Program-made: the position numbers and the translations under genes
Notes under the pieces: model-generated
Told to the model about the DNA's origin: nothing
The model's input: the letters and a program-made list of their open reading frames with translations, nothing else
The model's database searches: none
Shown: positions 55,350 through 64,000 of the stretch, in pieces
How the letters are laid out: every line of letters begins with the position of its first letter
Position numbering within the stretch: position 1 is the stretch's first letter
Source of the DNA: Bemisia tabaci
Lineage: Eukaryota; Arthropoda; Insecta; Hemiptera; Aleyrodidae
DNA length: 64,000 nucleotides
Assembly: GCF_918797505.1 (NCBI RefSeq)
Contig: NC_092795.1
Location: 24,105,131-24,169,130 of the forward strand
Reading direction: 5' to 3'

Positions 55350-56545
55350 CAAAATTACTTAATTTCTTTTCCAAAGTGTGGCTTGGTGCGGATCTTCGTG
55401 GTGCCTCTCTTGGTCATTACCAAGATCCCTTTTCCGGCGCGATGATAATTGGTCGACAAGATCAAATTCCATCTCGGCAAACACCGGAGGTTCAGTTCTA
55501 TGATCTGAAAATTCCCCGCAATCGACCAACAACCTTTCGTTTCTTCAGACTCGTATGTTCCTACATGCAGAACATATTCCTAGCTCTCCGGGACGATGAA
55601 TCGAGACTGTGGTTCATTGAACTAAACCTCCGGTTTACTGTGGCGCGACTCGGTTCTGTCAACCGAATGGGTAGGTTTGCAAGACCGAGATTTGTCTTGG
55701 CACCGCAAAGCGCCTACTGAATTTATTGATTCGTAAAATCGAGATTTTCCCCCATATTCGCGAGGGTGATTTCCTCGTGGCCAGTCACAGATGTTTACAT
55801 TTCCACGTGAATTTGCTCATTCTCGTTTTTAGATTTTTTTAGCCGAGGAAAATAAGGAAATAAGAGAGAGTCTAGATTCACGATCCGCGGGTTTTAAAAT
55901 ACAATAACATTTTCATCGAGATAGCGTCGGTCCGCGGACGGAGCTCACGAGAGAAAACCGCTTTTGAAGTAAAGGCAAGGGGAAAAGGCGAGATCGAAGG
56001 ACCGATCAGCGCCGAAAGCATCGAGAGGAGAGATGGAAGAGACATTTTCAAAATTGCATAGTTGGTAGCCGTGCGGGGTGGGGCGGGGTTTTCGTGAGAC
56101 GGGGGAAAAGATCGCCCGAAATAAAAATTCAACGCTCGTTTTAAAAACGGCACGAGTGCGATGGGATACCCGCGGCGTTTACTACTTTCTGTTACTGAGC
56201 TGTTCAATTATTCTGGGATCTCGGTCGTAACCTCTCGCTCAGGGTTGCCGTGTACTTCAGGGTCACGTTCAAATTACGAGTATTGAATGAAATCTCACTC
56301 GAGATTTACACCTTTACAGAGGATCAATACTGTTTTTTCTGGAAAGTGTATAAGTTTTCAGGGACACCTCTTCATGGGCGGAATACCTATTGTATTCGGA
56401 AATGTATGACTTTACGAACGGGTTTTTTTTTCCAACGGAGGTGGAATCTGCTTTCTCGTGCCTGCGATGCTAATATTTTAAGATGTTGAAAAGGACGCCA
56501 AAGTCTGTAAAAATTTCGTAAGTTTACACAAATCCCTGTAATTAC
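55350..56545. other. Intergenic or intronic, nothing recognised
   Basis: The open frame reaching 55720 on the plus strand has no recognisable domain. A GC-rich patch lies at 55910-56180. Confidence 0.4.
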
Positions 56546-57008
56546 CAGGGCCGAATTAAGGGAGTAGTCACATGGGCCGCGGCCCATGGCGGCAAATTTT
56601 GCAATTTTTTTGAATGTAGATAGAAAAAAAATCGGATTTAGAAAATAAAAATTATCAATGAGAAAAGGGGACAAAATCTCTCTTTCCTGAGAGTATAGTA
56701 ATTTCGAATTTTTTCGTTTTTCGGTAATACAAGAGACAGCCTCTTTAATTAGTCGAGTTAAGAGAGGAACCAAACACGCAATTTGGCCTGGAGCTGAGCG
56801 CAGAGAGGAATAATGACGAGGACTTGAAAAGAAAAGGACAAGCCCTCGGCGCGGCACGACGGTCGGCATGTAACACATATTAGCGCCTACAAGACTGCAT
56901 GAATACTTCACCCATTGCGTCAAACACAGTGTGGTCAGGAGCGGTTGGCGTGAGACGCATAGCGCCTACAAGACTGCAGGAATACTTCACGCATTGCGCC
57001 AAACACAG
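56546..57008. mobile_element. CAGGGCCGG hAT-like MITE, truncated inverted copy
   Basis: It begins CAGGGCCGAATTAAGG, followed by GGGCCGCGGCCCATG, which is the right end of the family in reverse. It includes two tandem units with TGAATACTTCAC(C/G)CATTGCG. The opposite end is missing. Confidence 0.8.
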
Positions 57009-57836
57009 ATACAGAATCCGCAACTCTGCTCGACTAGGCAACTATTCGTGCTCATGTGTGCGGTATTGCCTAACCTCCTGTTTGAAGGAAAACTAGTGCG
57101 TAGAGAAGGAATATTCTTACTCATATTGAGTAAGACGTAAATATCCTTTCTCGAGTGCTGCTGAAATGCTGAATAAAACTACGGCAACTTGAAGCGTAGA
57201 GAGAACCGTTTCTCCAGCTGAAAAGAAGGCTCTGCAGCCTCCGTTTGAGGCAGCGAGATCTACTTACGTCACTCAGAGTTCACTTCACCATTCAAACTTG
57301 GAATGAACGAGTTCCAGTATGTTCATTTTTTATGAGGCTTAGAGTGCAGGCAATTTAAAGGAGCGCAGAACCCATCAAGAAATGTTACGTTTCTGCATCG
57401 ACCGATTCGGTTGACACGGTCACAGAAGGGCAACGCTTTTGAGGATTTCTTTGCAAGGACTACATTTTGTATCGCAAGATTTCAAGCTCCGAGAAAAACG
57501 TATTTGAAAGGTAAATCCTTGTAGCTCGGAACGTTTTTAATATTGATTCTCCGAATTTAAAAGCTCACAAGGAAACCATTCGCTCAAAAATGACTGGTCA
57601 AAAGTTTGAGGCTTTTCGTAGGTTTGATAAGGTATTACCCATTAAGAATATGAAAAAATGTCTCATGCGGAGTTGCGGACGTGGAGAGTCAATTTTGAGT
57701 TGATTACGCTCACATTTTGGCAAAATTGCTCTAAAATATCCGAAAAATGTATGACATGACTTCGGTTTTCGTACTTTGGTTTTCATATGGTTTTAAACCA
57801 TTTATTTCGACCTCGGCCACCATCGTTGTCACTTCT
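57009..57836. other. Intergenic, nothing recognised
   Basis: No element or coding region is recognised. It ends at the poly(A) tail of the LINE. Confidence 0.45.
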
Positions 57837-60087
57837 TTTTTTTTTTTTTTTTTTAAAAGAAATTTTATTTAAATATATCGTAACTACTACAAGTGTTTCT
57901 TGTATCTATCTACGTGGCTTAAAACTAAAACTTAACAAACTGCATTAATTTTATATGTTAACGTTAGATAATACTATGATTATCTAAAAGAACAGGAATT
58001 GTAAATTCTCTGCCTTCTTTCTTAAATGTATTATAACATAAAGGTTTTTAGTTTAATGGTTTTGCATTCTTCCTTTCACCCTCATTCACACTCCATTCAC
58101 ACTCTCACTCATACCTTACAGACTACTTAAATCTTGATGGGAGTTCAAAGGTCTCCCACCTTTTTAACCTTTTCACAGGTATTGTACTATCTAAAAGGTT
58201 TAAAGCCTCTACATTGATATGCTTTTCAATACGACATTCATATCTCTTCGTTGTCTCAGCAATTACTTGTCTAACCGTGGGTACCTCTAATTCTCTCCTT
58301 ATGTCTTCGTTCCTTACGAACCATGGTACTCCAATAATTTCTCGTAGAACCTTCGACTGGAATCTTTCTACCTTATTTATATTAGATTTGCTTGCACAAC
58401 CCCATAGTTGTGAAGCATACTGCCATATAGGTTTTAATATTTGATTATACAGCAAAATTTTGTTTTTCTTTGACAATTTTGATCTTTTGCCTAACAACCA
58501 ATACATTTTTTTATACTTTTTATTTAATTCTTTCACCTTGATTCTGATGTGATCTTTAAAAGTAAGTCTAGAGTCTAAATAAACTCCTAAATATCTAGCG
58601 CTTGTAACGTAAGGAACTTGTTCATCTTCTATGAGAACTGGTAATTGTGGTATTTTCCTATTTGTAAAAACAGTATGAGCAGATTTACATGCGTTGAGCG
58701 TGGCGCCATTGTCAGAAACCCACTCAACCATTTCATCGATAGCTTTTTGTAATCTATGATTAGAGATAAATATGTCTTTGTCTCTTTCTGCTAAGGCAGT
58801 ATCATCTGCAAAAGTGCCGATAAAGCCCCTCTTCGGTTTTGGGATGTCGCTAGTGAAGATATTGTATAAATATGGGCCCAGGCATGATCCTTGCGGTACT
58901 CCTGCCTTTATTCTTCTATATGTTGAATAACAATTATTAAATCTAACTCTAAATTTTCTGTTCTCCAGGTAAGATTTGATTAGCTTATAATGATTAAATG
59001 GTAAAAAAATTCGTATTTTGAAGAGAAGACCCAGATGCCAGACTTTATCAAAAGCTGCTGAAATATCTAAAAAAATCATCGAACATACTTCTTTATTTTC
59101 CAATGTTCTCTCTATAAGACTCACAACTCTGTGCACTTGTTCTATGGTAGAATGTGACGCCCTGAAACCGAATTGGTGATTTGGTATTATCTTTCTTTCT
59201 TCTAAAATTGGCAATAGTCTTTTTAAGTAAGCCCTTTCAAATAGTTTACTTACCACTGACAATAATGAAATCGGCCTGTAGGAATCTACCTTTTCCATGG
59301 GTTTATTTGGTTTCGGGATAACAATTACTTCCGCAGTCTTCCAGGATTCTGGCACATATCCTATTGTAATAATTGCATTAAAAATTTCGGCTAGTTTGGC
59401 AATCACTCTCATTGGGAGCTGTTTTAGAATCTCACCAGTGATCCCATCAGCGCCCGGGGCTTTTTTTAATTTAACTTTATATTTAATTAGATCAAATAAT
59501 TCTGTTTTTGTAATTTTAGGAACTTCCAAATTGTCTCGCTCTTCTATTTCTAGCAATTTGTCAGCAAGATCGCATTCGTCCTTAAGACTTTTCCTAGGAG
59601 TGAATATACTTTCCAAATGATCAGCGAAAACTTTAGCTTTCCCTTCATCGTCTTTTACTTTAACATTATGTTTATCTAATATGGGCGGTGAATAAAAAAT
59701 CTGATTTTTAAGGTACTTTGTCGCCTTCCAGAGGGAATAATCAGTAGGGGCCGTAGGTGTTAAGTGTTTCAGAAAATTTTCAGTTTCTTTATTTTTAAAA
59801 AACTAGCTCATTTTTGAGACCTCTCTATTTAGTCTATTTAATTTATTTTTTAGTGCATTAGTTCTTTCTTTCATCCATAATTTCCTAACCTTCCTGGCCT
59901 CGCTAATTATTTCCAGAAGTTCATGAGGAACTTTAGGGGCTAATTTCGTTCGTCTAACAATTGGAGTATTTCTTTTTGCTGCTGTAATGATCTGCTCAGT
60001 GATAAGTGCGACTTCGTCTTCAATTTGCTGTTGTGTATCTATAGGATTTTTTAACGTAACAATTGAATTTAGTTCTTCTCTAAATGC
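57837..60087 (-). mobile_element. 5'-truncated jockey-type LINE
   Basis: On the minus strand the element runs from about 60087 to a poly(A) tail (T-run 57837-57854), with an AATAAA signal at 57869-57864. It encodes the region between endonuclease and reverse transcriptase, the reverse transcriptase itself and the C-terminal part; the endonuclease is missing. The 5' border is uncertain and no target duplication was found. Such elements copy themselves through RNA at the target site and could have supplied the machinery for the SINE here. Confidence 0.88.
58123..60087 (-). pseudogene. Jockey-clade reverse transcriptase, one stop codon
   Basis: From the Met at 59616 the frame runs 497 codons to the stop at 58123. 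The RT motifs in order are LKKAPGADGITGEI (residues 50-63), SYRPISLLSV (112-121), the catalytic Asp in FLDISAAFDKVW (182-193), AGVPQGSCLGP (238-248) and FADD (269-272, replacing the commoner YADD). The C-terminal region with KLSKKNKILLYNQILKPIW is typical of jockey elements. Upstream the same frame continues another ~155 codons to about 60087 but is cut by a TAG at 59803-59805; it encodes the linker after the endonuclease (RRTKLAPKVPHELLEII). No other break is visible, so decay is recent. Confidence 0.88.
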
Positions 60088-60208
60088 TTAGTTTCCTCTC
60101 TGCCGTCAGTCCGTTTCTCTGCCGTCAGTCCGTTATTCTCTATAGAAAAGTTTGTGCCGAAATAATAACTTGATTTTAACGTATTATTTTTTCCTCCGCC
60201 AAAATATA
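60088..60208. other. Spacer between LINE and DNA transposon
   Basis: About 120 bp. It contains an 18-bp direct repeat CTCTGCCGTCAGTCCGTT at 60098 and 60117. Its last 4 bases (TATA, 60205-60208) are the target duplication of the next element. Confidence 0.6.
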
Positions 60209-60514
60209 TGTTACGCACAGATCGTGTAATTGCCCAGTTCATGAATTGGGCAGATTTTTGCTCATTTCATGAAATGGGCAATGTTGTTGCCCAAATTGTG
60301 AAATGGCACCAAAATTGCCCATTTCATGAATTGGGGCGGGAAAAAATCGCCCAATTCACGCATTGGGCAAATAATGAAAAAAACGCTCACACTCAATTTG
60401 TGTAATTGCCCAATTCGTGAACTGGGGCATGAAAATATTGAAAGTAAGTATTGAAAAAAGTAGAAAGTAGGAAATAATATCATGCTCGGGTAGAGATGTT
60501 GATTGTACTGCTGT
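60209..60514 (+). repeat. Left terminal inverted repeat with phased palindromes
   Basis: It contains six palindromes of the pattern GCCCA-n-TTCATGAA-n-TGGGC: 60232-60251, 60260-60279, 60289-60307, 60317-60337, 60349-60368 and 60408-60428. The right repeat (61384-61689) carries the mirror set. They are good candidates for transposase binding sites. Confidence 0.88.
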
Positions 60515-61542
60515 CGGCGGCTATTTCAATAACAGCATCGAAATCTGCCGTAAGGGATATAATTAATAATGTTCACTCCTCCATAAATCACAAGGGTGAA
60601 AAGAAAACCCACCTGAAGCTTGCTGAGACTTATGGGGACATTCCAAGAAGTGTTGTGACCGCTTTTATAAGTGAGTGTGAGCGCTGCACAGAGAAGCACC
60701 GCAAAAAGGAGATTGGCCCAGGCATTGTCGTGAAACCAATAACAGCGACTGCCCTGAATCAAAGGGGTCAGGTAGACCTCATTGATTATCAGAGTCTGCC
60801 CGACGGAAATTTCAAGTGGATACTTCATTATAAAGAGTTCATTACGAAATACAGTTTCCTGCGTCCCTTGACATCCAAAAAGGCTAGTGAAGTAGCAAAC
60901 GTACTCCTTCACATTTTCTTAGATTTTGGAACTCCTCACATTTTCCAAAGTGACAATGGTCGTGAATTCACCGCCGAGGTCATCAAGGAGTTAGGATCAG
61001 TATGGCCAGGACTTCTTATGGTAAATGGGCGACCAAGACACCCCCAAAGTCAAGGATCTGTTGAGCGAGCCAATGCGTGTGTGAAGGATGCTCTTGTGGC
61101 ATGGATGCCTGATAACAATACGAAAAAGTGGAGCACTGGCCTGAAGTTCGTTCAATGAGGTCTTAACACTACCTACCACGAGGCCATCAAAATGGAGCCA
61201 TATTCGGCAATGTTTGGTGTAAAGGCTAAAATGGGAGTTGCCTCTTCTGTGCCCTCCTGTTACCTTGAAAAACTTGAAAATGCGCTAGACGAAGAAGTGT
61301 TCGAAAGTGTCATTAATGGTTGTCAAATTATTGCGGATGCTGTTATTGAAATAGCCGCCGACATTGAACCCAGTGACATAACAACAGCAGTACAATTAAC
61401 ATCTCTACCCGAGCATGATATCATTTCCTACTTTCTACTTTTTTCAATACTTACTTTCAATATTTTCATGCCCCAGTTCACGAATTGGGCAATTACACAA
61501 ATTGAGTGTGAGCGTTTTTTTCATTATTTGCCCAATGCGTGA
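60496..61542 (+). pseudogene. KRBA2/Ginger-type integrase, one in-frame stop
   Basis: The frame encodes 220 codons to a TGA at 61156-61158 and then continues in the same frame with GLNTTYHEAIKMEPYSAMFG and further, to 61542. An HHCC zinc finger is visible (H27, H32, C61, C64), then the integrase core with D94 in QVDLID, D153 in FQSDNGREF and E190 in QGSVERAN. All three catalytic residues are intact, with 36 residues between the second Asp and the Glu. The KWSTGLKFVQ...YH...PY.AMFG order is the usual end of this domain in KRBA2/SCAND3-like proteins. The first codons and the last ~50 lie in the terminal repeats, so true ends are unclear. Confidence 0.85.
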
Positions 61543-61689
61543 ATTGGGCGATTTTTTCCCGCCCCAATTCATGAAATGGGCAATTTTGGTGCCATTTCAC
61601 AATTTGGGCAACAACATTGCCCATTTCATGAAATGAGCAAAAATCTGCCCAATTCATGAACTGGGCAATTACACGATCTGTGCGTAACA
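61384..61689 (-). repeat. Right terminal inverted repeat
   Basis: This is the reverse complement of 60209-60514 with only a few differences, such as one base near 61430 and one near 61398. It has the same six palindromes. High identity of the two repeats suggests recent activity. Confidence 0.88.
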
Positions 61690-61693
61690 TATA

Positions 61694-62562
61694 TATAAAA
61701 AAAAATACATATGAACTTGTGTTCTTTTCAATAACTCCGCATAGCACAGTACGGACCTGTTTCAAATAAATAAAAAATTATCGCAATTGTCGCACTTCAG
61801 CTGAGCACCAATTTTTGCAAGATGACAGTAAAGATTTTCCTTCACTTGCATCAATGAAAAATGATCGATTTTGGGTGCGACATATCAACGACTATATAGA
61901 GCCGAAAAAAGAGGATGTCCGATTCTCTCTCAAGTCGCTAAACATTTCCAATTTCTTCTCTTTATGAGACATCATCTGGATGAAAAGAGAGGAAATCGAA
62001 CCTTTTCCCCGGAATTTTTGGTGAACATTTTCCACTCATTCAAAAATTTTCATAGGAAATTTCAAGGGAACATTCCGTCCGAATGTCTCTCAAGAAAATT
62101 TAACATAATATGCGATCGCGAAACGTTGCAATATAAATACGAATTTTTCGACTAGACTCATCGATAAATCGATAGTTTTACACGCGTTTCAATAGATGAG
62201 GCCCAGTGTTGCCAATTCGTATGAATTTTACTCGTGTATGGGCGAAAAGTCTTGAGCGACAACTCCGCGTGCCACTTTTTTTCAGAATCAATTTGCGAGC
62301 GAAGTGCAAAGACCCCTCACGTACGGCGAAGATAAATAGAGAAAACATGAGAGAATACACGATTGAACGCTGAAAGGACCAGGTCGTCGGCGGACGGGGG
62401 GTGGGTGACACGGAAGAAGGCGGTGTTTGCCTTTTGAAGAGGTCTCGAGTGACCTATCAATTCGTTCACGGTCGGGGGACGCGCGACGCGACAGTGGCGC
62501 TCGATACGGCTGCAGCGTGAACCATTAGGTAGCACGAACGAATCAAAGCTCGGAGCAACATA
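61694..62562. other. Intergenic with GC-rich island at 62170-62530
   Basis: The GC-rich part contains GACGCGCGACGCGACAG near 62487, as in the islands near 36035 and 43160. No coding segment is recognised. Confidence 0.4.
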
Positions 62563-62821
62563 TTGCCATGCTAAGGAAAAATGTCCTATGAAAATTCTGG
62601 CCTTGCCAAATTTCCTCTGAAAAAATGCGAACTTCTGACAATTTTCGAAATATTTTTCATTGAACGTTTTTGAAAGTTTTTCTTCACAAATCTAGTGCTT
62701 TTGAAAAGTTCAAGGATAAACATCCGTCTGTCCGTATTACTTATCCCTGAAATGAATATTATGTCGGAGAGAATTCGGGGACATTTGAATATTCATGCGA
62801 TTTTTTAGTTCAGCACGGCAG
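62563..62821. mobile_element. GCCGTGC-family MITE, diverged full copy
   Basis: The ends are TTGCCATGCTAAGGAAAAAT and TTCAGCACGGCAG. The arms have diverged more than in other copies, but length and layout agree. Confidence 0.75.
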
Positions 62822-63410
62822 CGTAGCAATGAAAAATGGAAACAAAAAGAATCCGTCGATGTTAAAAGCTAACAAATCAAAAATAAGCTCTTAGCGGAAA
62901 ATTCTGCTCTAAAATGGCTCTTTCGTTGATGTTTCAAAAAGTGAACTAATATGTTAAGGCCATTTGATATGGGAATCTCACATAGTTAAAATTAAATTGT
63001 TTCTTAAAGTCAATAAAGACTGAACATGCTCGTAGTAAACACCTTCAGAACGATAAGTAGGCAACCCCACGTGGCATCTGTGTTTGAATAGTTATCTTTG
63101 GAAAATTAAGGAGTTTCCGAGGTGAAGCAGTCAACAAGACTTGAGAGAAAATCGAACTAATCAATTTTAAGGCTCAAATTATTTGTCCTATTTTATAGGC
63201 AAAAAGAGCATTTTTTTTCTCGATGAATATTATTATTAAGAAAAGAGTATCTATAACCAGGAAAACATAGGGTTCCGCAATAAAAATTACTTACTAACTT
63301 TTAGGGGTTTTTAGTAAACATCATATTCGACACAGCAAATTTTCTTGGGGAAGGCTTAACTTCGAGTATCGATGCTGTCAGATACCAATAGACTGATTTA
63401 GTGGCTGGGT
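62822..63410. other. Intergenic, nothing recognised
   Basis: AT-rich sequence with no recognisable feature. Confidence 0.45.
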
Positions 63411-63950
63411 CATTCGATATTATATCGAACCCTGGTTCAAATTTAAACAAACCCAGAACATTGTTTCTGATTCGCGCTCATTCGCGCCCTGTGCACCATG
63501 GTGGTGAAATGCGTCCAAGTGTTTCTTACGATCGAAAGTTCTCGTAATTAATGAGTCTTAAGTTGATTTATGACCGGTCAATGACTAAATGGATTGCATT
63601 TTGCAAAAAGGAACCACTAGCAATGCAATGTTGCTAAGATTGTGCAACTTCTTTTGTCTTGGAGGAAGACCCCGATTATCCATTAATAGTTTCTATTTTA
63701 CTCGCTAAAAACTGTGAATTTAAGACAAAAACCACCTTCTAAATTTCATAGTTTTTCACGATTTCCACAATTTTATTGCAAAGGATGAAGTTGCACAATC
63801 TTAGCATCATTGCAATGCTAGTGGTTCCTTTTTGCAAAATGCAATCCAAATATTAATAAAAATTAGCACAGTTAACTTATGAAGAGTTTGCTCACGGGGT
63901 CATGTTAGTTTGTTTTGGGTTGAACCAAGAGTCCGATATTATATCGAATG
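63411..63950. mobile_element. Nested foldback with CATTCGATAT ends
   Basis: The outer ends are CATTCGATATTATATCGAA and its complement, with a second matching block (GGTTCAA) just inside. An inner inverted repeat (about 63597-63845) has arms starting GCATTTTGCAAAAAGGAACC. The inner repeat may be a separate element inserted in the outer one. It is non-coding. Confidence 0.7.
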
Positions 63951-64000
63951 ACGTAAAAAAGTTTTGAAAATATTTTGAAAATATTTTAATTACAATATTG

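Larger units (their letters stand above)
60209..61689 (+). mobile_element. Ginger-like DNA transposon with 306-bp TIRs
   Basis: The element is 1481 bp long. The terminal inverted repeats are 60209-60514 and 61384-61689, equal in length and almost identical. The ends are TGTTACGCAC and GTGCGTAACA, and the 4-bp flank TATA occurs on both sides (60205-60208, 61690-61693). A TGT start and 4-bp duplication fit the Ginger group, cut-and-paste elements with a retrovirus-like integrase. The encoded integrase supports this. The N-terminal part of the usual transposase is missing, so this copy may be an internally deleted derivative. Confidence 0.85.

Noticed and set aside
55277..55720. Plus-strand frame of 147 codons
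   Set aside because: It begins inside the right arm of a foldback and shows no recognisable domain; could not be supported as a gene.
56387..56923. Minus-strand frame of 178 codons
   Set aside because: Half of it lies in a truncated hAT-like MITE whose tandem units give the same peptide in other copies.
60232..60428. CRISPR-like array of ~20-bp repeats with ~9-bp spacers
   Set aside because: The units are palindromes within a transposon end in insect DNA, the gaps are far too short to be spacers, and the array is mirrored at the other end.

Overview
The window looks like nuclear DNA of an insect. Genes are split into many short exons with GT-AG introns, the sequence is AT-rich, and it is packed with small inverted-repeat transposons. 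A hemipteran such as a whitefly is my best guess, but this is inference, because no species marker is present.

Positions 1-20689 (+) hold the 3' two thirds of stoned-B (stonin), an endocytic adaptor of synaptic vesicle recycling. I could follow 13 coding exons by eye. All splice phases agree and join into 892 codons plus a stop at 20687-20689; the 5' end lies outside the window. Exon 1 carries a 27-bp coding minisatellite and DPF-type motifs, exon 3 an NPF motif, exons 4-6 the stonin homology domain, and exons 7-13 the mu-homology domain. The introns carry many MITEs, including one inserted inside another in intron 7 and a 1.5-kb foldback in intron 5.

Positions 20690-53474 contain no gene I can prove. 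About 4 kb right after stoned-B is AT-rich and free of recognisable transposons. The rest alternates GC-rich islands with MITEs: a CACTGG family, a CCCTGG family with a central palindrome, a hAT-like CAGGGCCGG family, a pogo/Tigger-like element, a TAGAG-ended family and a GCCGTGC-ended family. There is also a tRNA-derived SINE. One GC-rich ATG-led segment (42954-43048) could be a first coding exon.

Positions 53475-53804 hold one convincing internal coding exon (+) of a second, unidentified gene. Its splice donor has been duplicated by a SINE that landed exactly at the exon-intron border.

Positions 57837-61689 hold the only protein-coding transposons. The first is a 5'-truncated jockey-type LINE on the minus strand with poly(A) tail and reverse transcriptase, broken by one stop codon. 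Beside it is a 1481-bp DNA transposon with 306-bp terminal inverted repeats and a retroviral-like DDE integrase (Ginger/KRBA2 type), also broken by a single stop. Each terminal repeat contains six evenly spaced ~20-bp palindromes. This element is the most unusual object in the window. The last 2.3 kb holds further MITEs and no gene.
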